A DNA stretch of 51,101 nucleotides from Clostridium celatum DSM 1785 (GTDB lineage: Bacteria > Bacillota > Clostridia > Clostridiales > Clostridiaceae), in the NCBI RefSeq assembly GCF_000320405.1, contig NZ_KB291628.1:1-51101 (forward strand), read 5' to 3'. Position 1 is the first letter of the stretch; each line of letters starts with the position of its first letter. A program made the translations under genes and the position numbers. This document shows, piece after piece, positions 35,573 through 44,684 of the stretch. The notes beneath the pieces were generated by a model that saw only the letters and a program-made list of their open reading frames with translations, was not told the DNA's origin and did no database searches.

Positions 35573-36486
35573 TATTCATCACCTGCCTTTAATACAAATA
35601 TATCTGTTAATGTAGGTTCATAAACTCCAAAATTTTCTATATCAATATCAGAATTTATGATTGCACTTAAAAAATCATTTTTTGAGCAATTTTCACATAG
35701 TTCTAATATTAAAAAATCTTTTTTTACTTCATAAACTTTCACAAAATCAGAAAAATTGTTTATACAAATATCATTAAGTTCTTTTAGTGAATAATTATTT
35801 GCACTTAATATAAGTCTATTTTTCCCAAATTCCTTTTTTATGTCTTTTAAATTACCTGATAAAGTGATATTTCCTTTATTTATAATAGCTATATCTTCAC
35901 AAAACTCTTCTACATAACTCATTTGGTGGCTTGAGAATATTACTAATTTGTTATCAGCAATTAATTCATTAACAACATCTTTTAGAATTTGAGAATTTAC
36001 AGGATCTAAACCACTAAAAGGTTCATCTAAAATTATTATTTCAGGATTGCAGACTAAAGTTTGAGCTAATTGGACTTTTTGTTGATTACCTTTAGAAAGT
36101 GTATCAAGTTTTCGATTTTCATATTCGTCAATACCTAATCTTTTAAGCCATTTTTTCAAGTTTTCTTTCGCTTCTTTTTTACTAATACCTCTTAAACTAG
36201 CAAGATATAAGATTTGTTCACTTACTTTCTTTTTAGGATATAACCCTCGTTCTTCAGGTAAATAACCTATTTGATGATTTATAGGCTTAAATGGATTACC
36301 ATCAATTAGTATTTCACCACTATCTCCATTAAAAACATTCATTAATATACGTATAGTAGTAGTTTTACCAGCCCCATTTCTACCTAATAAGCCTAAGGCT
36401 TTTCCACTTTCTACAGAAAAAGAAATTCCGTGTAGAACTTCATTTCCAGAGAAGCTTTTACGTAGATTTTTTACTTCTAGCTTCAT
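35572..36486 (-). CDS. ABC transporter ATP-binding protein (NatA-like)
   Basis: The best start is the ATG at 36486 (MKLEVKNLRKSFSG) with AGGGGGA upstream, giving 304 residues; an ATG 57 bases earlier would add an odd hydrophobic lead. Motifs: Walker A GRNGAGKT at 35-42, Q-loop near IGYLPEERGLYPKKK, signature LSKGNQQKV, Walker B IIILDEPFSGLD and the H-loop SSHQMSY. A C-terminal stretch of about 80 residues follows, as in NatA. It powers the permease encoded immediately downstream. Both lie in one minus-strand operon facing away from the nucleotidase gene. Confidence 0.9.
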   Translation of the reverse strand: MKLEVKNLRKSFSGNEVLHGISFSVESGKALGLLGRNGAGKTTTIRILMNVFNGDSGEILIDGNPFKPINHQIGYLPEERGLYPKKKVSEQILYLASLRGISKKEAKENLKKWLKRLGIDEYENRKLDTLSKGNQQKVQLAQTLVCNPEIIILDEPFSGLDPVNSQILKDVVNELIADNKLVIFSSHQMSYVEEFCEDIAIINKGNITLSGNLKDIKKEFGKNRLILSANNYSLKELNDICINNFSDFVKVYEVKKDFLILELCENCSKNDFLSAIINSDIDIENFGVYEPTLTDIFVLKAGDE

Positions 36487-36719
36487 AAAATAAATCCCCC
36501 TAACAAATATAGATATTATTACCGTGAAAAAAGTTAAAAACAAAAATAATAAACGGTAATTTATAACTTATTATAAAGTAAATTATATAGAAATGCAATA
36601 TTTGGTTAATAAAAAAACAATAAATTGTTAAAAGTACTATTAATATACTAAAGTTTTAATATATAATTTCTTTTATAGTGTAAAATATAAAATGAACACT
36701 AAAAGGGAGGGTGAAGTAA

Positions 36720-37403
36720 ATGAAATATGAATTAATTTTATTTGATGCAGATGAAACTTTATTTGATTTTAAAAAATCAGAAAGATATGCTTTTATGGAG
36801 TCTTTAAGTGATTTTAAAATAAATTACGATAAAGAAGAGTGTATGAAAATATATAGTGAAATTAATACAGCAATATGGAAAGAATTTGAGAAAGGAACTA
36901 TAACTTCAGATAAGCTTAAAGTTGAAAGATTTAATAGATTATTTAAAAGGTTAAGTGTAGATAAAGATGCTGAAAAATTTAGCAAAGCATATATGAATCA
37001 TTTATCGGAAGCGAGCTTTATTTATAATGAAGCATTTGAAATTTTAGATTATTTAAAAGATAAATATAGATTAGCTATAATAACTAATGGACTTTTAGAT
37101 GTTCAAAATAAGAGAATAAGAGAATCAAAGATAGAACATTATTTCCAAGAGATAATAATATCTGATGAGATAAAAATTGCAAAACCAATGGCGAAAATAT
37201 TTGATTATACATTAGAAAAATTAAACTTCAAGGATAAAAGTAAGGTGTTAATGATTGGAGATAGTTTAACTTCAGATATTCAAGGTGGAATAAATGCAGA
37301 AATAGATACATGCTGGTTTAATGTTAATAATAAAGAAAAACCAAAAGATATGGATATAACATATGTTATTAACAATATATTAGAGCTTAAAAATATTTTA
37401 TAA
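36720..37403 (+). CDS. HAD-family nucleotidase (YjjG-like)
   Basis: A 227-residue HAD hydrolase. Motif I is FDADETLFDF with Asp9 and Asp11, motif II is ITNGL, motif III has the Lys in KPMAKIFDY, and motif IV is MIGDSLTSDIQGG. The helical cap after motif I and the overall length fit the YjjG group, which dephosphorylates odd pyrimidine nucleotides such as dUMP and so helps keep the nucleotide pool clean. Specificity is inferred from similarity alone. GGGAGGGTGA precedes the ATG. It is divergent from the ABC exporter operon. Confidence 0.85.
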   Translation: MKYELILFDADETLFDFKKSERYAFMESLSDFKINYDKEECMKIYSEINTAIWKEFEKGTITSDKLKVERFNRLFKRLSVDKDAEKFSKAYMNHLSEASFIYNEAFEILDYLKDKYRLAIITNGLLDVQNKRIRESKIEHYFQEIIISDEIKIAKPMAKIFDYTLEKLNFKDKSKVLMIGDSLTSDIQGGINAEIDTCWFNVNNKEKPKDMDITYVINNILELKNIL

Positions 37404-37534
37404 CAAAAATAAAAAAAAGGTTCAAAGCTTTAATAAATAAAAAATATTAAAATATAAATACAAAGTTAATAATTTTAACGTATGATAGAAAATTATTTAA
37501 TAAATAAGCATTAAGATAAATTTAGGAGGCAGAT

Positions 37535-38671
37535 ATGAATATTTGTATTATAGGGGCAGGAAATATTGGAACGTATTTAGCGGCATATATTTCAATGAAT
37601 AAAAATAATAAAGTTTATTTACATACTTCAAAGCCTGAAGTTTTTAAGGAAACTATTGCTTTAATTGAAGAAGAAAAAAATATAACACATGATGTAAAAG
37701 TTCATTGTGTTACTGCAAGTTATGAAGAAGCTGTAAAGGAAGCAGATTATATTTTAATAACATATCCTTCATTTATGATGGAGAAAACGATAAATACTAT
37801 AATTCCATTTTTAAAGAAAGGAGCAGTTGTTGGAGCTATTCCTGGATTTGGAGGAAAAGAATATTTAATAGATGAATTACTTAAAAAAGAGTGTATATTC
37901 TTTGGAAGTCAGAGAGTTCCTTCAATAATTAGATTGGAGAAGTATGGAGAATCGGTTCTTCTTAAACAAAAGAATGAGTTTATGAAGATAAGGGTAATTC
38001 CAGATAAATATTCAGAAAAAGTTTCAAAAGATATGACTAGCTTTATAGATATTCCATGTATTCCATTAAGTAATTACCTAGCAATAACTTTATCTCCATC
38101 AAACCCAACTATGCATCCTTCAAGATTATATGAATTATTTCATGATTATATTGAAGGAGAAAAAGTTTATGATAGGAATCCATATTTCTATGAAGAATGG
38201 GGAACTATGGCATCATTACAGCTTTTAAAACTAGATGAAGAGTTAGAGTTAATATTTAATGCTTTTAATGAAAATAATGACTTTGATGCAAGTGACATTG
38301 AAAAAATTAAAACTAGATATAATATAGAAACACCAGAGCAATTATGTAAAAAAATAAATACTGCACCAGGATTCCAAGGAATAGATTCTCCAATGGTAAA
38401 AGTAGAAGGTGGATATGTCCCAGATAAAAATTCAAGATATTTTGTTGAAGATATACAGTTTGGATTATGCATATTAAAATCTTTTGCAGAAATTTTAAAT
38501 GTGAAAACACCTGAGATAGATAAGATTGCAACCTGGGGACAAAAATTTCTAGGAAAAGAATATTTAGTTGATGGAAAACTGAATGGTAAAGATGTAGAGG
38601 AGCTTACAATACCTCAAAATAGAGGAATTACTACAAAAGTACAGTTGATTAATTACTATAAAGGGTTGTAA
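37535..38671 (+). CDS. NAD/NADP octopine/nopaline dehydrogenase family protein
   Basis: A 378-residue two-domain dehydrogenase. The Rossmann dinucleotide site is at the N-terminus (ICIIGAGNIGTYLAAYI, G-x-G-x-x-G), with VGAIPGFGGKEYL and a central catalytic region including NPTMHPSRLYELF, where the His is expected to act in catalysis in the octopine dehydrogenase family. The C-terminal domain is all-helical (EEWGTMASLQLLKLDEE and following). These enzymes reductively join an amino acid to a keto acid, or do the reverse. No partner genes are near, so the substrate is unknown. TAGGAGG precedes the ATG. Confidence 0.85.
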   Translation: MNICIIGAGNIGTYLAAYISMNKNNKVYLHTSKPEVFKETIALIEEEKNITHDVKVHCVTASYEEAVKEADYILITYPSFMMEKTINTIIPFLKKGAVVGAIPGFGGKEYLIDELLKKECIFFGSQRVPSIIRLEKYGESVLLKQKNEFMKIRVIPDKYSEKVSKDMTSFIDIPCIPLSNYLAITLSPSNPTMHPSRLYELFHDYIEGEKVYDRNPYFYEEWGTMASLQLLKLDEELELIFNAFNENNDFDASDIEKIKTRYNIETPEQLCKKINTAPGFQGIDSPMVKVEGGYVPDKNSRYFVEDIQFGLCILKSFAEILNVKTPEIDKIATWGQKFLGKEYLVDGKLNGKDVEELTIPQNRGITTKVQLINYYKGL

Positions 38672-38766
38672 AAAGTTATAGGAGAACTTATTTGTCATTT
38701 AATACTTATAAATAAAATAATATCTTGGAATAATAAGAGTAAAGCAAAAAGAGAGGTGTTATTATT

Positions 38767-38922
38767 ATGAGTAAAGATGAAGGTAATATTAGTTATAGTA
38801 ATGGGATTATTGATGGGGTTATTCCCTGTGAAGAGGAAGAAAGAAAGCTAAGACATGATAGAAAGCCAAGGTCAAAGTTAGCTGTTGGTGGAATGTTTAA
38901 ATTTCCAGATTTAAACGAATAG
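38767..38922 (+). CDS. small protein, 51 aa
   Basis: A short frame starting ATG at 38767 after AGAGAGGTG, with good spacing. It begins MSKDEGNISYSNGIIDGVIP, has one Cys (VIPCEEEE) and a basic middle (RKLRHDRKPRSK), and ends FKFPDLNE. No membrane helix. A terminator follows within about 80 bases. I do not recognise it. Ribosome site and terminator support a real gene; whether it is linked to the dehydrogenase 95 bases upstream is unknown. Confidence 0.6.
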   Translation: MSKDEGNISYSNGIIDGVIPCEEEERKLRHDRKPRSKLAVGGMFKFPDLNE

Positions 38923-39000
38923 ATATTAAAATTACTAAAAATATTTTAAGTATGTTAGTACAATAAATTATAATTTAATAGAGATTAAAAAAATTAGTGA

Positions 39001-39043
39001 AATAGGCAGTAATAAATTTAAAATAATAATATTACTGCCTATT
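39001..39043. terminator. bidirectional terminator between two miniprotein genes
   Basis: Perfect 13-bp stem AATAGGCAGTAAT (39001-39013) with ATTACTGCCTATT (39031-39043), placed between convergent small genes. Confidence 0.75.
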
Positions 39044-39053
39044 AATATAAAAA

Positions 39054-39206
39054 TTATTTATCGAATAATCCACCACCGTTACCAGTTCTAGCGCCCTTTG
39101 AAACTTTACCAATACTTTTTTGAGGTTTTATTCCTTTGTTAGAATTAGTACCTTTACTTTTTTTTTCTTCAATAAGTTTTTTCATAATCTCAATATTTTT
39201 ATTCAT
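39054..39206 (-). CDS. small basic protein, 50 aa
   Basis: A minus-strand frame starting at 39206, behind GAGGTG. It begins MNKNIEIMKKLIEEKKSKGT, continues with a Lys-rich section (NKGIKPQKSIGKVSKGA) and ends NGGGLFDK. The first 16 residues can form an amphipathic helix; the rest is probably disordered. No known family was recognised. Its ribosome site and the bidirectional terminator next to its stop codon support it as real. The 258 bases from its start to the VOC gene at 39466 hold nothing I can name. Confidence 0.6.
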   Translation of the reverse strand: MNKNIEIMKKLIEEKKSKGTNSNKGIKPQKSIGKVSKGARTGNGGGLFDK

Positions 39207-39465
39207 TTTAAGCACCTCATATTTAGTAATTTTAAAATATAAATAATATTATATTTATGTTAATGATATATATATTTAACTATTTAATCTTTTATATAAG
39301 TTTATATAAAAATAGATTATACCATATTTTAAATGAATAATATGAAAAAAGTAAAAAAATATACTATGAAAAAATAGAAAAACAATATATAATAAGAACC
39401 TAAGTTCGATATAGGCTAAATAAAGCAATATTTATATTATTGTAAATAATTTAGGAGGAAGACAA

Positions 39466-39849
39466 ATGATAAATAAAATAGGTAAAATAACGATTTATGT
39501 TAATAATCAAGAAGAAGCTAAAGAATTTTGGACTAAAAAATTAAATTTTATTGTTAAATTTGAGCAAGCAATGGGTCCTAATATGAAGTGGATAGAAGTT
39601 GGACCAAGTGACGATGAATTTACTACTTTTGTTTTATATGATAAAAATATGATGAAGATGCAAAATCCAAATGCTAGTGTAGATCACCCTAACGTAATAC
39701 TGAGCACTAGTGATATAGAATCAACCTATAAGGAGATGCAAGAAAATAAAGTTGAAGTTGAAGATATAATGAAAATGCCGTATGGAAGTATGTTTTCATT
39801 TAAAGATATGGATGGAAATAAATATTTAGTTAGAGAAGATAAATACTAA
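39466..39849 (+). CDS. VOC family (glyoxalase-like) protein
   Basis: A 127-residue vicinal-oxygen-chelate protein made of two beta-alpha-beta-beta-beta units. Typical features: IGKITIYVNNQEEAKEFWTKKLNFIV, WIEVGPSDDEFTTFVLYD, HPNVILSTSDIESTYKEMQE, MPYGSMFSFKDMDGNKYLVRE. The first metal position is Tyr/Val rather than His, so glyoxalase I activity is unlikely. Members of this subgroup include fosfomycin- and bleomycin-binding relatives and unknown enzymes. TAGGAGGA lies before the ATG. Single gene with its own terminator. Confidence 0.82.
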   Translation: MINKIGKITIYVNNQEEAKEFWTKKLNFIVKFEQAMGPNMKWIEVGPSDDEFTTFVLYDKNMMKMQNPNASVDHPNVILSTSDIESTYKEMQENKVEVEDIMKMPYGSMFSFKDMDGNKYLVREDKY

Positions 39850-39914
39850 TAAAATATTGAAAATGAAGTATAAAATCTAGAATTAAGAAATTATTTTTGA
39901 GTTTTCAAATAAAT

Positions 39915-39956
39915 AATACCCAATAAGAATTAATTATTCATATTGGGTATTTATAT
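39915..39956 (+). terminator. rho-independent terminator
   Basis: Perfect 11-bp stem AATACCCAATA (39915-39925) with TATTGGGTATT (39941-39951), then TATATTTT. Confidence 0.8.
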
Positions 39957-40045
39957 TTTCTACTATATCGTATTTAATTTTATTATAAAAGTAGTTTTTA
40001 TTTTTAGAACTATATATTTTAAGATAAGTTCTGTAATATTTTTAA

Positions 40046-41333
40046 TTATGATGAAACTACGTTATCTATTATGCTTTCATCAGAGTAGAAAACTTTTTCG
40101 TCAAATTCGCCTTCTTGCTTTGCAACGATAGTAGTACAAATAGCATCGCCTGTAACATTTACTGCAGTTCTAGTCATATCAAGTATTCTATCAATACCCA
40201 TAATTATACCAATACCTTCAATTGGTAATCCTACAGAGTTAAGAACCATAGATAATGTTATAAGTCCAACACCAGGAACCCCAGCAGTTCCAATAGACGC
40301 CAATGTTGCTGTTAATATAACTGTAAGATAAGCATTTAACCCAAGTTCTATTCCAAAGGCTTGTGAAATAAATACAACAGCTACTCCTTGCATTATTGCA
40401 GTACCATCCATATTTATTGTTGCTCCTAATGGAATTGTAAAAGATGATATTTTTTCTGAAACACCAATTTCATCATCAAGAGTTTCTATACTTAATGGGA
40501 TTGTTGCATTTGATGATGCAGTTGAAAATGCAAAGCTCATAACTGGTATAAACTTCTTTAAGAATTTTATTGGACTAAGGTTAGTAAATCCTTTAAGCAT
40601 TGCCATATATGTTACTAAACATTGAATTACTAATGCTAACATTACTGCAAAAATGTATTTAAGCATTGGAGTAAAAGCACTCCAACCTATAGTTGAAAAT
40701 GTAGTTGCTATTAAGCAAAATACACCAATTGGAGCTACCTTCATAACTATCATTGTCGTTTTCATCTTAATTTCATTAAATTGACTAAAGAAATGTAGCA
40801 ACAACAGTTCCCTTTTCTTTAAGCATTGCTAAAATTACTCCAATTAATATAGCAAAAACAATTATTTGAAGCATATTTCCATTTGCTAAAGCAGATATTG
40901 GATTGGTTGGAATTATATCTAAAAGCACATCGCTTAATGCTTTAGACTCACTTACTGTAGTTTCTGCAATTTGAATACTACTCATATCTAGGCCGATTCC
41001 AGGATTTATAATTTTACCAATTAGAATTGCTAAAGTTATGGCTATAGCTGTAGTTATAAGATAAAAAATCATTGTTTTAACTCCAACCCTACCCAGTTTT
41101 TTCGTATCACCAATTGCCATACTACCGCAAACAAGTGAACAAAATACTAATGGAACAACAAGCATTTGCATAGCTCGTAAGAAACCTTTACCTATAACTT
41201 TAAATACACCATTAATTAAGAAATCATCTCTAAAGAATCCAGATGGAACAAATCTATAAAGGATAATACCACAAATTGCCCCAAGTAGTAATCCAATAAA
41301 GATTTTTGTTGTTAAACCTAATTTTTTTTTCAT
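40046..41333 (-). pseudogene. dicarboxylate/amino acid:cation symporter (DAACS, GltP-like), single frameshift
   Basis: The 5' part (41333 down to 40785) encodes LGLTTKIFIGLLLGAICGII, MQMLVVPLVFCSLVCG and NPISALANGNMLQIIVFAIL. The 3' part (40804 down to 40046) has SFAFSTASSNATIPLSIE, the substrate and cation motif IPLGATINMDGTAIMQG, and MGIDRILDMTRTAVNVTGDA. These are the hallmarks of the glutamate/aspartate symporter family. A one-base gain in the T-rich stretch near 40790-40797 ends the first part early; removing one T joins them as a 428-residue protein of normal length. It would import glutamate, aspartate or a dicarboxylate with Na+ or H+. A good promoter and cre-like site lie upstream. 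Confidence 0.85.
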
Positions 41334-41399
41334 AATAATGCCCCCTTTTTATTGTTTGAAAAATGCATTAAAAAAAATAAAACTTGCATTTAATTTTAT

Positions 41400-41428
41400 A
41401 TTTTACCATAGTATATAAAAAAATACAA
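41400..41428 (-). promoter_or_regulatory. sigma-A promoter of the symporter gene
   Basis: On the minus strand TTGTAT (41428-41423), a 17-base spacer and TAAAAT (41405-41400). Start of transcription would be near 41393, about 60 bases before the start codon. Confidence 0.65.
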
Positions 41429-41470
41429 TAGGGCTATCTAATGGAAGTGCTTATTTTCAAAGGAGAAGAG

Positions 41471-41485
41471 TGAAAGCGTTTTAAA
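41471..41485 (-). promoter_or_regulatory. possible CcpA cre site
   Basis: The minus-strand sequence TTTAAAACGCTTTCA matches the cre consensus WTGNAANCGNWNNCW at all defined positions but one (T for G at position 3). Centred about 85 bases upstream of the predicted start, it suggests carbon-source control of the symporter. The rest of the 425-base gap from 41334 to 41758 holds the promoter, this site and the stem-loop at 41657. Confidence 0.4.
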
Positions 41486-41656
41486 AGTAAAAAAATAAAA
41501 AGAATTATTATGAATAAAAAATAAAAAAACTTTCATTTTTATAAAAGTTAAATTTGAAAATATAAAGAAATATAATTATTAATAGAAATTACTATATGAG
41601 AATATTTTAATGAATAAAAATAAGACATGATCTTTGAAGGCGTATAAAGAAATGCA

Positions 41657-41707
41657 AAACGGCAAATAAAAGTAAAATAATATTATAATTATCTTTATTT
41701 GCCGTTT
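41657..41707. terminator. stem-loop downstream of the flavin reductase gene
   Basis: AAACGGCAAATAAA (41657-41670) pairs perfectly with TTTATTTGCCGTTT (41694-41707) around a 23-base loop. It sits just past the 3' end of the minus-strand reductase gene. No strong T-run follows on that strand. Confidence 0.6.
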
Positions 41708-41758
41708 GTGTTTATAAATGAATTTATTTGTTATTATTTTTTATATGAGAAAGAAAAG

Positions 41759-42505
41759 CTAGTTACTAAATAATTCATAATTAATTTTACTTTTATCTAC
41801 ACCTAGTTCAAGTAAAGTATTTTCAAGAGCTTTCATAAATGGAGGTGGTCCACAAAGATAAAAATCTGAGTTTAAATTGATATTTTTTTCAAAGAAATCT
41901 TTATTTACATAACCAGTAAAGTTATAGTCAATGCCTTCCTTATCAGTATCTAAAGGATTAGAATAAAAAACAGTATTTTCAACTCCTCTAATTTTAGCAA
42001 TAGATTCTATATCCTCTTTAAATGGATGTAGGCTAGAATTTTGTACAGCTTGAATAAAGTGAATATTATTTCTTATAGACGATTCTTCATAAAGCATTGA
42101 TAATAAAGGTGTAATACCTATACCACCTGAAATTAAAACTATATCATTATTTTTATTATTAATAGTAAATAACCCTGTAGGGATCATTGCTTCGATAGAG
42201 TCTCCGATATTAAGATTTTCGTGTAAGTAAGTACTAATTAAGCCACCATCAACTTTTTTAACACTTATTCTATAAATATCTTCATTAGGAAACATTGATA
42301 GACTATAGGTTCTAATTACATCTTTATATTTTGGATCATCTGTTTTAATTTTAAAAGGTAAAAATTGACCAGCTTTATGCTTTACAAGCTTGCCTCCATC
42401 TTTTGCTTTAAAATAAAAAGAAATTATACTAGGACATACGTCTACTTTATCTACTAGTACTAACTCTCTAAAACCTTTCCAAGAATTATTTAAATTATTA
42501 TTCAT
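41759..42505 (-). CDS. flavohemoglobin-reductase-like FAD/NAD(P) oxidoreductase
   Basis: The best start is the ATG at 42505, six bases after GGAGG; an upstream ATG at 42517 overlaps that site. The 248-residue product has a ferredoxin-reductase fold: FAD motif RTYSLS (R-x-Y-S), phosphate loop GGLISTYLH, NAD(P) site LISGGIGITPLLSML and the C-terminal YLCGPPPFMKALENTL. These match the reductase half of flavohemoglobin (Hmp), but there is no globin and no 2Fe-2S ferredoxin domain. It would pass electrons from NAD(P)H to an unknown partner, perhaps a separate redox protein. Single gene. Confidence 0.85.
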   Translation of the reverse strand: MNNNLNNSWKGFRELVLVDKVDVCPSIISFYFKAKDGGKLVKHKAGQFLPFKIKTDDPKYKDVIRTYSLSMFPNEDIYRISVKKVDGGLISTYLHENLNIGDSIEAMIPTGLFTINNKNNDIVLISGGIGITPLLSMLYEESSIRNNIHFIQAVQNSSLHPFKEDIESIAKIRGVENTVFYSNPLDTDKEGIDYNFTGYVNKDFFEKNINLNSDFYLCGPPPFMKALENTLLELGVDKSKINYELFSN

Positions 42506-42801
42506 AAAAACCTCCATAAAACTATTTGTTTATTAACTAATAATAATTATCTACTAATAATAAAAGAAAGTCAATATTTATATGAAGAGATTTCCAAAAT
42601 TATTTACGTATAGTAGCTATCATTAATATTATATAAAGTATAATAAAATATATTTCGATTATAGAGATAATATATCAAGTTTTTAATTTACATTTAAGAT
42701 AGTAAATAAAATTTTTTATTTTAAATTAGTGATTAAATATAAATGCTAAAGGAATAATAAATATTAATAACTTTAAATATTTTAAGTTTAGGAGGAATAT
42801 T

Positions 42802-43032
42802 ATGAGTAAAGATATATTGGATAAGTTAGAACTAAAAAATTATGAAAATTTATCAAGCAATAGAATCAATAACGATGAAATTAATATAAGTAGAGATTTA
42901 GAAAACTTTAAAATAGATGATGATTTTTCAAATGATGAATTTGTTGAGGATGAATTCAATATTATTGAAAATAATTCTTATATTGATCTATCTGATGTAG
43001 TAGGGGAGGATGGAGATACTGATAATAAGTAA
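42802..43032 (+). CDS. acidic hypothetical protein, 76 aa
   Basis: I do not recognise this protein. It is a hydrophilic, strongly acidic 76-residue product (MSKDILDKLELKNYENLSSN..., with runs such as FKIDDDFSNDEFVEDEFNII and VVGEDGDTDNK) and is probably disordered. No cysteine, signal or membrane segment. TAGGAGGA lies 7 bases before the ATG and a terminator follows at 43101, which supports a real gene. The 296 bases upstream to the reductase start are AT-rich and show no feature beyond likely divergent promoters. Confidence 0.6.
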   Translation: MSKDILDKLELKNYENLSSNRINNDEINISRDLENFKIDDDFSNDEFVEDEFNIIENNSYIDLSDVVGEDGDTDNK

Positions 43033-43100
43033 TTAGGTAAAAAATAAAATGGTTTATTAAGAGAATAAGGTAGTGATTATTTTCAAATTTTAATAAGCAA

Positions 43101-43147
43101 AAAATGTCTAATGAGATTTTATTATTCTTATTAGACGTTTTATTTTG
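43101..43147 (+). terminator. rho-independent terminator
   Basis: AAAATGTCTAATGAGA (43101-43116) pairs, with two G-T pairs, with TCTTATTAGACGTTTT (43126-43141), followed by ATTTTG. The next 260 bases to the lipoprotein gene are AT-rich with no feature I can name. Confidence 0.7.
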
Positions 43148-43409
43148 TAGTAGTATTATTTTAATAAAGTATAATAAAATTTATTTTATATCTGAAGTAA
43201 ATGTGAATTATTAATTTAATATAAGTAAACGTATTGATTATTACTATGAAATAATAATATACTATAAATATGTACTTATTGTAAAATTATACATTAGATT
43301 ATAAGTTAATTAAGATAATGTATAAAAAACTATAAATAATTATGACAAAAATAAAGTGCAAATGGTAAAAATAAATTAAGCAGGGTATTTATGACGAGGG
43401 GATGAAAAA

Positions 43410-44576
43410 ATGAATAGAAAAAAAATCATTGCATTAATAAGTGCGGTATTTATTAGTGTATCAGTAACAATGGTAGGATGTAGTACAAGCGTTATTGAAG
43501 AAAATAAAAACTTAGTAATATCAAAAGAAAATGTAAGTAGTAAAAGTGATTTAAAAATTGAAGAAACAACAGAAATTGTTTTTGAAACTGCTTTAGTTGA
43601 TAATCAATATTCATTAAAAATAGATGAAAATGGAGATTTAGTAGTAGAACAAATAGAACCTAATATAGATAAAAATCTAGCTCTTTATGGTTTAGTTAAT
43701 GTAGAAGAAAATACTGCTAACCTTGAATATTTAATTAGCAAAAGATATGAGGATTTAGGAAATTCAAGTATTCAGTTTTATGTAGAAAGTATAAGTGAAA
43801 ATGAAGATAAAGTTATAATAAGAAATTATCTTAGTGAAGAAGGATATGAAATTGAGCGTACACTTATAGGAAATGGAAGTAATAAATATACCTTAGCAGA
43901 AAATATACTATTTGAACAAGTTATTAATGATGAAGGAGTGGTTACAAATATTATATGGCACAATCTTACTAATGAAACTGAAGGTAGTATAGAAGTTCCA
44001 GAAGAATATAAGGCTATTAGCGGAATAAATTTATTAGGAGATAAGGCTATATTATCAGCTTTACCAAATATAGATAGTGCGACATTACCAACAACCTTAT
44101 TAATTGCTAATTTGGATAACGGTAGTATAGAAAAAGAAAGAGAAATAGGTGATTTTGGGTTTGTTTTACCAATAGATGAAGAAAGAGTTATATTATTAGG
44201 AGCTTTAGGAGAAGGAACTAGTGTTGATATATATAATGTTAATACTGAAGAAAAAAGTCAGTTATTTGAATATATATCTTATGAGTCTGAAGAAGAAGAT
44301 TCACTTAATATTAGTTATATAGGCTTATTTCCAAGTAAAGATAAGATTTATTATTGTGAATATACTAATAAAATGGCATATATAAAAGTAGCTAAAATTA
44401 ATGGTATGGGAATAGAAAAGCCTTTAACATTATGTGAATTAAACATTGAAGAGGAGTATATAGGTGAACCCCCAACAGTTGTTATAGGAAAAGATGAAAA
44501 AGAAGTTATAGTATATACTCAAAATTCACTTATTGGGGGAATAGAAAAATTCTATAAGATAAAATTAAATAAATAA
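43410..44576 (+). CDS. lipoprotein of unknown function
   Basis: A 388-residue lipoprotein: MNRKKIIALISAVFISVSVT followed by MVGC, a lipobox with Cys24. A Ser/Glu-rich linker leads to a domain of many short beta strands (for example ALYGLVNVEENTANLEYLIS, GLFPSKDKIYYCEYTNKMAY and VIVYTQNSLIGGIEKFYKIKL), with repeating strand-turn units that suggest a beta-propeller. No known family motif was found. It should be anchored on the outer face of the membrane. Weak GGGGA precedes the ATG. Single gene with a strong terminator after it. Confidence 0.65.
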   Translation: MNRKKIIALISAVFISVSVTMVGCSTSVIEENKNLVISKENVSSKSDLKIEETTEIVFETALVDNQYSLKIDENGDLVVEQIEPNIDKNLALYGLVNVEENTANLEYLISKRYEDLGNSSIQFYVESISENEDKVIIRNYLSEEGYEIERTLIGNGSNKYTLAENILFEQVINDEGVVTNIIWHNLTNETEGSIEVPEEYKAISGINLLGDKAILSALPNIDSATLPTTLLIANLDNGSIEKEREIGDFGFVLPIDEERVILLGALGEGTSVDIYNVNTEEKSQLFEYISYESEEEDSLNISYIGLFPSKDKIYYCEYTNKMAYIKVAKINGMGIEKPLTLCELNIEEEYIGEPPTVVIGKDEKEVIVYTQNSLIGGIEKFYKIKLNK

Positions 44577-44586
44577 TAATTATAAG

Positions 44587-44627
44587 ACCACAACCTTGAG
44601 AAAATACTTAAGGTGTGGTGCTTTTTT
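44587..44627 (+). terminator. rho-independent terminator
   Basis: ACCACAACCTTGAG (44587-44600) pairs with CTTAAGGTGTGGT (44607-44619) with minor mismatches, then GC and TTTTTT. Confidence 0.85.
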
Positions 44628-44684
44628 ATTTTCATTTAAATCCATACAATAAAAATAAATAGTAAAAAAGAGGAGTGGATTTTT

